Source: Aegilops tauschii subsp. strangulata
Lineage: Eukaryota > Streptophyta > Magnoliopsida > Poales > Poaceae
DNA: 64,000 bases
Direction: 5' to 3'
Assembly (NCBI RefSeq): GCF_002575655.3
Contig: NC_053040.3
Coordinates: 458,476,780-458,540,779 of the forward strand
Shown here: positions 33,474-43,340 of the stretch, one piece after another
Position numbering within the stretch: the stretch's first letter is position 1
Layout: the number at the start of each line of letters is the position of its first letter
The notes under the pieces: generated by a model
The model's database searches: none
The model's input: the letters and a program-made list of their open reading frames with translations, nothing else
Told to the model about the DNA's origin: nothing
Position numbers and translations under genes: made by a program

Positions 33474-36400
33474 TGTGACGCCCCCGATTTGACCGTACAC
33501 TAATCATGCACGCAAATGTGTACGATCAAGATCAGGGACTCACGGGAAGATATCACAACACAACTCTAAAACATAAATAAGTCATACAAGCATCATAATA
33601 CAAGCCAGGGGCCTTGAGGGCTCGAATACAAGTGCTCGATCACAGACGAGTCAGCGGAAGCAACAATATCTGAGTACAGACATAAGTTAAACAAGTTTGC
33701 CTTAAGAAGGCTAGCACAAAAGTAGCAACGATCGAAAAGGCAAGGCCTCCTGCCTGGGACCTCCTAACTACTCCTCGAAGCCGAACTCCATGTAGAATCA
33801 TCCTCGGGATCTCTAGCTCCTGGACTCCAGCATCTGGTTGCGACAATCCGGTATAGAAAAAGGGAAAAGAGGGAGAAAAGCAACCGTGAGTACTCATCCA
33901 AAGTACTCGCAAGCAAGGAGCTACACTACATATGCATTGGTATATGTGTAAAGGGGCATATCGGTGGACTGAACTGCAGAATGCCAGAATAAGAGGGGGA
34001 TAGCTAGTCCTGTCGAAGACTACGCTTCTGGCCATCTCCATCTTGCAGCACGTAGAAGAGAGTAGATTGAAGTCCTCCAAGTAGCATCGCATAGCATAAT
34101 CCTACCCGGCGATCCCCTCCTCGTCGCCCTGTTAGAGAGCGATCACCGGGTTATATCTGGCACTTGGAAGGGTGTGTTTTATTAAGTATCCGGTTCTAGT
34201 TGTCATAAGGTCAAGGTACAACTCCGGGTCGTCCTTTTACCGAGGGACACGGCTATTCGAATAGATAAACTTCCCTGCAGGGGTGCACCACATAACCCAA
34301 CACGCTCGATCCCATTTGGCCGGACACACTTTTCTGGGTCATGCCCGGCCTCGTAAGATCAACACGTCGCAGCCCCACCTAGGCTCAACAGAGAGGTCAG
34401 CACGCCGGTCTAAACCTATGCGCGCAGGGGTCTGGGCCCATCGCCCTATGCACACCTGCACGTTGCGTACGCGGCCGGAAGCAGACCTAGCCCCCTTAAT
34501 ACAAGCGCGAGCTTACGGTCCAATGCGGCGCGCGCCACTCAGTTGCTGACGTCAAAAGAGCTTCGGCTGATACCACGACGTCGGGATACCCATAACTACT
34601 CCCACGTAGATGGTTAGTGCGTATAGACCAAATGGCCAGACTCAGATCAAATACCCATAACTCGTTAAGTGTGTTAAGTATCCGCGAACGCCGACCAGGG
34701 CCAGACCCACCTCTCTCCTAGGTGGTCTCAACCTGCCCTGTCGCTCCGCCATAAAGTAACAGTCGGGGGCCGTCAGGAACCCAGGCCCACCTCTACCGGG
34801 ATGGAGCCACCTGTCCTTTCAGCCCCCTCATCAGCATCACTTGCGGGTACTCAACGAGCCGACCCGACTTTAGTCACCACATGTGTCATGTATATAAAGT
34901 ATATAGTATATACCCGTGATCACCTCCCGAAGTGATCACGGCCCAGTAGTATAGCATGGTAGACGGACAAGAGTGTAGGGCCACTGATGGAACACTAGCA
35001 TCCTATACTAAGCAGTAGGATTGCAGGTAAAGGTATCAACAGTAGAAGCAAGGGCAGGCTATGCATCAGTATAGGATTAACGGAAAGCAGTAACATGCTA
35101 CACCACTCTAATGCAAGCAGTATAGAGAAGAATAGGCGATATCTGGTGATCAAGGGGGGGCTTGCCTGGTTGCTCTGGCAAGTAGGAGGGGTCGTCGACT
35201 CCGTAGTCGAACTGGGCAGCAGCAGGGTCGGTCTCGTAGTCTACCCGAGAGAAGAGGGGGAAGAAACAGTAAATACAATGCAACCATAAGCATGACGATG
35301 CGTGACATGACAATGAGCGGTGCTAGGTGTGTCCTAACGCGACAGTAGGTGGTACCGGTGAAGGGGGGGAACATCCGGGAGGTATTCCCGATGTTTCGCG
35401 TTTTCGGACAGACGGACCGAAGGGTGAAAGTTGCTAGTTCGATAGGTTAGGGAGGTGTGGTGGACGAACGGACTGCGTATTCGGATTCGTCTCGTCGTTC
35501 TGAGCAACTTTCATATAGAAAACATTTTCATCCGAGTTACGGTTTAAAAGATATGAATTTTCAAAGTTTATTTGAATTTCTGGAATTATTTAAATTAAGC
35601 AAAATGAATTATGACGTCAGCATGAGGCAATGCTGACGTCAGCGGGTCAACAGAGCGGCTGACCAGGTCAAACTGACCAGTGGGCCCCACCTGTCATAGA
35701 CAGTGGGTTAACAGAAGATTAAACTAATTAATTTTTAGTTAATTAACTACTGGGCCCACCTGTCAGTGAGTGATTAGATTAATTAATTAGTTTTAATTAT
35801 AAAAACATTTTTCTTTTCTCTTTTTTTTAATTTTGCGACGGGGCCCGCATGTCAGTGGTGGGCCTGCCCAGTCAGCACGTTGACTGGGTTGACCCAGTCA
35901 ACGGGGCCCACGGGGCCCTCTGGCAGCGGCACTGGGGTGGCCCCAGGCCAGCCACGTCGGCGGCCGGCGCCGGAGCGACTCCGGCGACCAAAACAGCGGC
36001 GGCCCGTCGCCGGAGTTGGCCGGAATCGCGCTACGGGGCTCGGGGAGGAGCGGGGCTAGGCCCATTCGAAAGAGCTCGCAGCGCCGCATCCAGTGGTGGC
36101 CGGGGCTTCGCCGGACTTGGCCGGAATCGGCGCCGGCGAGCGGCGGGGGCGGCGGCGCGCACGGGTGCCCGACGGAAACGAGGCTACGGCGGGCTATCGA
36201 GCAAGCGGAGGGGCTGGGGGGCATCTACGCGAGGTGGGGAGTGCAACGGGCTTGAGCCCGTGACCAAAAGGTCACCGGAGCCTTGCCGGCGGCGAGCTCC
36301 GCGGCGCGGCGTTCGGGCGCGCGTGGGGAAGCAGCTAGGGGGCGCGCGAGAGAGAAAGGACAGGGGAGAAGGGGGAGAGGCTCACTGCGAGGCTGTAGGG

Positions 36401-37221
36401 AGACGGCAGTGTGCTCGGGGAGGCTCGTCGGAGGCGAAACGGAGCGGCGATCGACGGCGGCCATGCGGGGAAGAAGAGCTCGGGGAGGTCGTTGCAGGGG
36501 CTCCGGTCTCCAACGGGCTGCACCAGACGAAGCAGCGGGCGACGGCGGTCCTTGGAGACACCTTGGGGCGGCGAGGTGGGTACGGTGGCCGTGTGAACGA
36601 CGGTGAACGGCGGCGACCGCGTCGGGCGTGGGGAAGGGAGGAGCGGCGCGGATCTAGGGGGAAAGAGAGAGGCGCAGAGGCCGAGAGGAGAGCGGGGCGA
36701 GTGGGAGAGAGGCCCGAGGAGGCGGGGGGGTGCTGGCGCCCTTATCCTCCCCGTCGCCGGCGAGGTGGTGCGGCGGGGACCGGCCCCTGTTCCGGCCCCG
36801 GTCGGGGGAACAGGGAAGGGGGCGAGTGGGAGAGGTGGGCTGGGCCGGGGGTCGGCCCAGTTGGGCCAGGGGTCTAGTGGGGGGGGGGCTTCTCCCTTTT
36901 CTTTTTCTTTTTTCTTTGTTCTGTGTTCTTTTGCATTTCTTTTTATTTGTTTATTTTCTTTTCTGTTTTATTTCATTTAAAAGTATTTAGGTATCTTATA
37001 AAAATGTGTTTTCTCCACAATAATTATCAGTGCAATTTCTGGCATGGCCCGAACATTTTTGTTTAAATTTTTGAAAACTTTTATTTTCCACTTTAAATTT
37101 AATTGAAGTTTGAATTAGGAGTTTGAAAGGAAATGTGTTTCAAATGTGATCAAGCCCTGTTTAGCAACATGATTAGCTTAATCACAGAGGGTTACTGTAG
37201 CATGATTCTCGGGGTGTCACA
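33474..37221 (-). mobile_element. TG..CA element A, 3748 bp, solo-LTR-like, nested in gag
   Basis: It begins TGTGACGCCCC and ends GGGGTGTCACA on the plus strand, with a perfect 5-bp duplication CGCGC (33469-33473 and 37222-37226). It is the same family as 53815-57844 in opposite orientation: shared end blocks, the block around 34100-34550, and the peptide-coding patch at 35155-35260 (DPSYLPEQPGKPPL on the minus strand). TG..CA ends, short terminal inverted repeats and a 5-bp target match an LTR. There is no second LTR, PBS or pol, so a solo LTR is the simplest reading, though it is very long. The glycine/arginine-rich frames at 35849-36877 look like GC-rich shadows. Confidence 0.85.
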
Positions 37222-37819
37222 CGCGCGTCACGTGCGGGACGGCGTGCTGCACCTGCTCGTTGAGGCCGCGGAGGACGTTGTGGACGAGGTCGCGATCACG
37301 GACGCGAGAGGCAAGGTCGCCAAGCATGTCGGCCATCTCCTTCATCTTGGAGGTGTACTCGACGACAGAGAGGTCGCCTTGATTGAAGCCGTGAAACTCG
37401 TCGCAGAGGTAGATGGCGCGCGTGTCGCGATTGTCGCGGAAGACGCTGCGGATGGCGCGCCAAAGAGAGATGGCGGTGGCGTTGCGCGGCTCCACGATCG
37501 CCAGAGTGGAGGCCGTGACCGTTGCGTCGTACCACGAGACGATGGCGAAGTCGTTGAGCGCCCAGTCAGAGGTGCCCTGGGCGGGGGAGCCGTCAATGTG
37601 ATCCCGAAGCCCGAACTTGGAGAGGGCGGTGAGGAATTGGCGGCTCCAGATGCCGTAGTTCTCCTTCTCACAATCCAACGTGACGAGGATGTGGTCACGG
37701 ATGCGGAGAGCCTGCAGCTGCGGGGTGGGAAGGGTTTGAGTTGCGACGGGGATGCCGAACTGTTCGAAGACATCGTCGTCGGAGTCCGAGGAGGCGGAGG
37801 TGTAGCCGAGCGAGCTCAT
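37222..37819 (-). pseudogene. Copia gag, N-terminal part
   Basis: The frame from 37819 opens MSSLGYTSASSDSDDDVFEQ and continues with LVTLDCEKENYGIWSRQFLT, IVSWYDATVTASTLAIVEP, ALSLWRAIR-like and VVEYTSKMKEMADMLGDL. This is the UBN2/retrotransposon gag type of Copia elements. It runs into nested element A at 37226, with one copy of the CGCGC target. Confidence 0.85.
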
Positions 37820-37870
37820 GGCAGCGGGAGGGGAGGTGGCGGCGGAAGCTGGAGAGGATACGATGCGATC

Positions 37871-37886
37871 TAGGTATCTGATACCA
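37871..37886 (-). other. Primer-binding site of the second Copia element
   Basis: The minus strand reads TGGTATCAGATACCTA directly after the 5' LTR, complementary in its first ten bases to initiator tRNA-Met. Confidence 0.88.
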
Positions 37887-38076
37887 TGAAGGAGCCTAAA
37901 CTACGAACGGCAGGAGGAGAACTCGGTTTGGGGCAACTGATTTCATTGATTGGAATAGTTGCTATAAATAGCCTTACAAACAGCTCATGTCTTGCACAAG
38001 AAGAATAGCAAGATCAGGCCGAGATCTGTTAGAGATATCCACAATATCTAAACTATAGTTAGGCTATCTGTTAACA
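37887..38076 (-). repeat. 5' LTR of the 190-bp-LTR Copia element
   Basis: It matches 29438-29627 at all but about three positions and is followed by the target duplication AGATG. Confidence 0.93.
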
Positions 38077-38580
38077 AGATGCTTGGGGTCGGGCTTTTGG
38101 GCTTTTATTTTCTGGTGTTTGGTTTTGGGTCGGGCTTTCAGGGTATTGGGCCGGGTTCGGGTCTGAGAAAAGAGCAATTCTCAAGCTTTTGGTGTGTTTT
38201 GAAGATGAGGATTTTGCAAGCGGGAAAAGATTCCCTTCAACCAACGGATTCTTGCCGCTCATCGACCACATCCCTCGCGTGCCGCGTATCCTATGGGGCA
38301 TTGCCATCACTGTATCTCCTTGTGCTTATATCTCCAGCTCTCTGCTCCCGAGCAAACTCAGCCACTCGTCCACCTCATCTTGATCCCTTTCTCCTCTCGC
38401 CCGATTCAGGGGGAGGCAGCTGCGCGCCCGATCCGCTCCGGCCAACGCCTCTCCTTGCCGCCAGAGCTCCCTCCGATCGCCTCGCTCCCGCGTCGCCTTA
38501 GCCTCCTTCCTATTGCCCTCCAGCAAGCTCTCGTCCGCCTTCCCTCGGCCTCTCGTCTTTTCCAGTTCATCTTTCGTTGA
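38077..38580. other. Intergenic, TC-rich, nothing recognised
   Basis: This begins with GGGTCGGGCTTT-like runs, then a pyrimidine-rich stretch with overlapping open frames on both strands. No gene was supported. Confidence 0.35.
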
Positions 38581-38840
38581 AAAAAATTCCGCAACACCAG
38601 CAGAGTTGCAAATTTCCTCCCGCAACACCATGTATGTTGCAAAACAAAAGTAAGACGAAAACAAAAAAAAAATCCGCAACACCACCTCTATTGCAAAATT
38701 TCTCCCGTAACATCATCTATGTTGCAAAAAAAAAGTAAAGATGAAAAAAGAAAATCTGCAGCACCACCGTAGTTGCAAATGCTTCTGCAACAAGATCTAT
38801 CTCTGTTGTAGACCACAAAGTCTCTGTTTCGGGCGAAAAT
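38581..38840. repeat. Short degenerate array of GCAACACC...GTTGCAAA units
   Basis: A unit of about 60-100 bp recurs three times: CCGCAACACCA, then TGTTGCAAA, then an A-rich run with AAGTAAGAYGAAAA. GCAAC and GTTGC form repeated small inverted repeats. This resembles subterminal motif clusters of TIR elements. Nothing coding was seen. Confidence 0.6.
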
Positions 38841-39639
38841 AATGCTGCGGTATGCACCTCGCTGGAGAGATCCGACGGCTATTGTTACTTAATCCAGTGC
38901 CCCCTCATTTCCTCTCTAATCTTTTTCGCTATGAACCAGTGTTTTCGAAGAACTTCTTGCTTGGAGTGTGTACTACTAGTACTACGTCTTTAGCTAAGGC
39001 CTAAGGGATACTAGATCAAAGCTGGTCTAGGTCGGAGCTGCCAATGTGATTTTATTCTCATACCTGCCTGCACATGGATGTTGAGTACTATAGTCTTTTA
39101 CATTGCGGCAGTTGTATCCCTCATGCCCTTCCGCTTCATTATTCACGTCTGTCAAAGAAAAAAGAAAGCAGCTAGCATATGCGTACCTAAGGAAGATGCC
39201 CTTACCATAAATTTGTCAAACCTTTAATCTCTTGTGCGCTGAAATGCTTCGAGCTGTTTCGTTTGTCCACGCCCCATAAAAAATTGTAAGAGAAACGCAA
39301 GAAGACATCATCCATGTTGCCCAAGCATGATCCCATTACCAGCCCCCCTTTATTTGTGTTCTTTTTTGGGGCTGCATCCTGACATTGGCACGTCCAAATA
39401 TGCCTGCACGATCAGGTGACATCCCATTTAAATAGACAGGCTACACGGCATTCAAACATCATAGTTAAAAACTGTACTGCTACTTCGCCGGTGCGGCCGC
39501 CGTCCAATCTAGCGTAGATGATGCTCACGTTAAACATGGTGAGGTGCTGCCATGGAGCAAATAATATACCTACGTGATGTTGTATATGTCGCGGCCGAGC
39601 TTGATCTCCTTCCATGTGATGCGAGGAATAAGTGAAATA
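38841..39639. other. Intergenic, nothing recognised
   Basis: No gene, LTR or TIR was identified. Confidence 0.35.
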
Positions 39640-39718
39640 CTCCCTCCGTTTCATAATATAAGAACGTTTTTGACACTACACTAGTGTCAAAAACGTTCTT
39701 ATTATGAGACAGAGGAAG
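39640..39718. mobile_element. Stowaway-type MITE, 79 bp
   Basis: It is flanked by TA (39638-39639 and 39719-39720). The ends are CTCCCTCCGTTTCATAATAT and the complement of CTTCCTCTGTCTCATAATA. The interior AAGAACGTTTTTGACACTA is mirrored almost perfectly by TAGTGTCAAAAACGTTCTT, so the whole folds into one hairpin. Confidence 0.93.
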
Positions 39719-39720
39719 TA

Positions 39721-40244
39721 CTGAATAGCCGCCTAGCAAGCGAGTATGGTCTCATGATCACGTCGTCGCTCCATCTCACATAGGCAGTGAGGAACATGCA
39801 TGGACGGAGCAGCAACGACTTTAACTGCCACCAGGCGCGCACAAGCTCACATGCATGGACGCAGCCTCGTAGCGGCAGGAGAAGATGATAAAATGGAACG
39901 AAGAAGTTATTGATCTCTGCCCAATGAAAGTGCCCACACAAAAGCATCTCCACCGGCAATTCATAAATTTTCTCTCGCATCCATTTGTGGACAGAAGGAT
40001 CGGTCCACGGACACGGATGCGGGAGGCCGTCATCCAACCGTAGTATGCATATGTCCGTTAGCAAATTTATAAATGTACGTTAATCCACATAATGCGTCGG
40101 ATCACATCCACGCTAAATCACATCCCCGATTACAACAAAAATGAGGCAAATATGCTTAGTTTTTTACATGTCTGAATGCAAAAGAACATCACCCCGACAG
40201 TCCGGATATTTCTGCCCTACCGGATCGGCAATCCTACAAGCTGC
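39721..40244. other. Intergenic, nothing recognised
   Basis: No gene or mobile element could be supported here. Confidence 0.35.
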
Positions 40245-40480
40245 TCCCCCATCAAGGAGGTGTCGTCGCGGCCGCGCAGGCAGCCTCCGCGTCCGCGTCC
40301 GCGTCCGCCTCCGCCTCATCCTCATCTTCCTCCAACTCATCTTTCTACCGCTCCAATATCTGGTAGCGGACGGATTGCACGATAGTTCTAGCGTCGATAT
40401 TCAAAGAGTCGATATGCAAGGTCAACATCTTGGCGTCCTCCGCATTGGCGACGATCTTCACCCTCTTTTTCCTCGAGCGC
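40245..40480 (-). pseudogene. Fragment of a NAM-associated/Myb-like protein C-terminus
   Basis: On the minus strand, across at least one frame change, it reads KKAALEEKE, RVKIVANAEDAKMLTLHIDS, LNIDARTIVQSVRYQILER, then KDELEEDEDEAEADADADAD from the GCCTCCGCGTCCGCGTCC repeat. This resembles the C-terminal region of plant NAM-associated/Myb-like proteins, some of which accompany PIF/Harbinger transposases; the likeness is from memory. It stops at a TGA near 40252. The upstream part is cut off by the repeat domain at 40481. Confidence 0.45.
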
Positions 40481-40980
40481 GGCCTTCTTTTCCTCGAGAA
40501 GTAAACCCGTGCCTCCACGAGAAGTAAATCCGTGCCTCTCGCGGAAGGACAAAAAAAAGAAAATATTGTTTTTTCTTTTTCTGAGAGGCACGGCCATGCC
40601 TCTCGCGTAAGCAAATCTGTGCCTCCACGAGAAGTAAATATGTGCCTCTCGTGAAACAAACAAAAATATATCTTTTTTCCCTTTTGCGAGAGGCACGGCT
40701 GTTCCTCTGGCATAAGCAAATTCGTGCCTCCACGAAAAATAAATATGTCCCTCCCATGAAAGGGAAAAACATGTTTTTTTCATTTGCGAGAGGCACAGTT
40801 GTGCGTAAGCAAATCCGTGCCTTCACGAGAAGTAAATATGCCCCTCACATGAAATGAAAAAAAAATCCCTTTTACGAGAGACACGGTCGTACCTCTCGCA
40901 TAAGTAAATTCATGCCTCCACCAGAAGTAAATCGGTGACTCTTGCGGAAGAGGAAAAAACATGTTTTTTCATGCCAATTT
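40481..40980. repeat. Degenerate array built on GAGAGGCACGG / GCCTCTCGCG
   Basis: Four to five units of about 100-120 bp each contain TTTTGCGAGAGGCACGG, GCCTCTCGCGTAAGCAAAT, CCGTGCCTCCACGAGAAGTA and AATATGTGCCTCTCGTGAAA. The motif occurs in both orientations, giving small hairpins. Long open frames across it on both strands merely read the repeat. It is a likely subterminal domain of a TIR element. Confidence 0.7.
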
Positions 40981-41415
40981 TTTTAGTCTAAAATTTAAGA
41001 AAAACCCGAGAGGAAACCGAAAAACCGAAAAAGAAAGCATCTAAAAGCCGAAAACGTATACAAAAAATAAAGAAAAACCAAAGGGAGCGCGCAGTGAAGA
41101 GAAAGCCAAGTGGCGGCGGTTGAGAGGTTTTGAGAGGGGGGTGGGCCTCCGGTACTCTTCATTGTTGCTGCCTAAGGCCTACTTCTGATATCGGCCTTAC
41201 TCTGTGGTGGACCAAAGGATAGAGCAGCCCTTTTAACCTAAATACTTGACAGTGCGCACGCATTGCTTGACAATCGCGAGCAGCCGCGCTACGCGACAAG
41301 CTAACCGCATGCATGTGGAAGAATATTGTAACACGGTAGCACTTTTTGGTTTGTCTAGTATTAGTACTATACACAGTAGGAATGGTGGATGTGTACAAAC
41401 ATTTAATTGGGTTTA
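40981..41415. other. Intergenic, nothing recognised
   Basis: The first 120 bases (GAAAAACCGAAAAAGAAAG) look like the A-rich end of the preceding repeat domain. The rest has no recognised feature. Confidence 0.35.
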
Positions 41416-42940
41416 GAAACTTTTTAAAAAATCATATCTTTCAAACCGTGCGTCGGAATTCAGATTCGTTTTCACCATTGGGATCCTTGTGATGGGATCG
41501 TTGAAAATAGACCCCGCATGGGTATGTTTTGACAAATTTTTTCCGATGCCAACTTTGGTACTATATGGTGCAAGTCTATTACTACATGGTGCAAATTTCA
41601 TACTACATAGTGCAACTTTTTGCAAAACCAATTGTAGACTTGCATGATGCAACTTCCTATGAGGTTGTAACCTACCATTCATGACAACCAACTTTTTAAG
41701 TTGTGCAACTAGGCTACTATCCCGACCTACTACCTAGTAGTGTACGTGCAACTTCTCTACTCGTGGATGTGTAGTTTTTCACTATTGACACACCCTACCA
41801 ATCTACCTTACCAGCGATATGTGCAACTTAGTCTGTTGTTCTAGCCAACTGCCTAGTAGTCAATGTGCAACTCCTCCCCCTTCCTATTTGTGAATGTGTG
41901 GTTGTAGTTGGCAGAGGCAACATACGGAGTTGCACATAGTCTGCTAGGCAGTTGGCCGGTCAACCGATGAAGTTGCACATCACGCTGGCAAGGGATAGTC
42001 ATGGGAATATGTACATCCACTGGCAGGGAAAAAATTACACATCAACTACTAGTCAGTTGGCCTGGGCAATAGGGAAGTTGCACATTTCTATTATGGGGTA
42101 GGTTGGGGTGGAGGTGCCATCGGCGAAAGCACATCTCCGCAGAGCTGCACACCGCCGTTCGCATATTCGCACACGCCCGGCTATGGGTTGAAGACTCGTT
42201 CGCATAGTCACACGCGTGGCCGCGGAGGTGCATACTCTCATCGGCATAATAGCTCACGCATGACCGTGGAAGTTGCACTCACGCGGTGGCATAGTCGTGC
42301 ACGCAGGACCGCGAAGCTGCACATCTTACTAGATAGTTGGCCAGGGCAGAATACAATGTTGCACATTTTATAATGTAGTTGATCAGGGCAGCAGACAATG
42401 TTGCACATCTTACTAGTAGGGGTAGTCTGGGCGGAGGTGCTATCAGTGAAAACCGCAAGTCCACGGATAGGATTAAGTTGCACATCGATTGTAGGTAGTT
42501 GCGCATCGATTGCTAAAGAGTTGCACCAACTAGAGATTAAATTGCGCACAAACTAGTTCGTCGAAACAATACCCATGTAGGATCTAGTTTCAAACAACAT
42601 CTCATGACCATTCATATGGAAAGGGGATGTTAATTCTAAGAATTATAACTTTTTCTAAAAAGATTAAAACCAAATTACATGCGTTCATATTTGTTCGCAT
42701 CATTAAAACCACATGTCCACTGGTAGGAAGAAATTTGCACATCAACTATCAGTAGTTGCACATCGACTTCTAGACAGTTGCACCAAACGAGGACTAAGTT
42801 GCACATAAAAAGTTTCATCGAAACATACTCATGCGGGATCTAGTTTCGAAGAGCATGTCACGAGGATTCCTACTGTGAAAACGGATTTTAATTTCGATGA
42901 CAGGTTCAAAAGTTATGGCTTTTTTAAAAAACAAAAATTA
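41416..42940. mobile_element. Long-TIR element with GTTGCACAT motif array
   Basis: About 115 bases at 41416-41535 recur, inverted and diverged, at about 42825-42940. Shared blocks include TTTTTTAAAAAA, AAATCCGTTTTCAC-like and CCCGCATG.GTATGTTT. A third, shorter copy lies at about 42570-42660. Between them runs a loose array of AGTTGCACAT and GTGCAACTT motifs. Long degenerate TIRs and no coding potential suggest a MULE-like foldback element. I did not find its target-site duplication. Confidence 0.6.
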
Positions 42941-43340
42941 CTAGATTGTCAACTTCTTTTGTGAACAAGGGAACCAGGTACTTTCCTTTTCCGCCGGCCG
43001 CTCCAAAGCTTTACCTGGCGCGTGAGTGCCCACTAGACGCGTCCCCCTTTTAATCGCGTGCCGGGCCGAAATTCCCTGCCCGTGGGCCGGTCCGCACGGC
43101 ACGGCTTATGAGGACCCAAATCCATCCAAGAGCTCGAGAAGTAATTAAAAAAAAGAACTTCTGCTCGTCTTCTCGGCGGCTGCAACAGCGACCATCGGCC
43201 GGCGCCTCTCCGAATCGCCGGCCATCGATTCAGGCGAGCTTCCCGTTCCCTCCCTTCACTGCAAGCCCAAGTTTGCCGCTTCTATTTCCCAGTTCGTTTC
43301 TTGACACTCTCTCTATATTCACGGTCCAACCCTAGCTCAG
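42941..43340 (+). promoter_or_regulatory. Upstream region and leader of the F-box gene
   Basis: This ends in a CT-rich leader with a possible TATA-like TCTATATTC at about 43312, too close to the ATG (43341) to be the main promoter. CCAACCCTAG lies just before the ATG. No other gene was seen. Confidence 0.35.

Larger units (their letters stand above)
29438..38076 (-). mobile_element. Copia element with 190-bp LTRs, minus strand
   Basis: A perfect 5-bp duplication AGATG (29433-29437 and 38077-38081) bounds 8639 bp. Of this, 3748 bp plus one TSD copy are a nested insertion (33474-37221), leaving about 4.9 kb. LTRs are 29438-29627 and 37887-38076, with three differences by eye. The primer-binding site is TGGTATCAGATACC. 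On the minus strand the order is gag, protease, integrase, RT, RNase H: Copia. The short LTRs and compact size suit an Ale/Ivana-like lineage, which is inference. A frameshift near 31785 and a TGA near 30160 break the polyprotein. Confidence 0.94.

Noticed and set aside
35849..36877. Long plus-strand open frame of 342 codons, rich in Gly and Arg
   Set aside because: It lies in the GC-rich part of element A, antisense to the element, with overlapping long frames on both strands and no motif.
40388..40857. Repeat-containing frames on both strands that look like a repetitive protein
   Set aside because: They only translate the GAGAGGCACGG array; both strands are open by chance.
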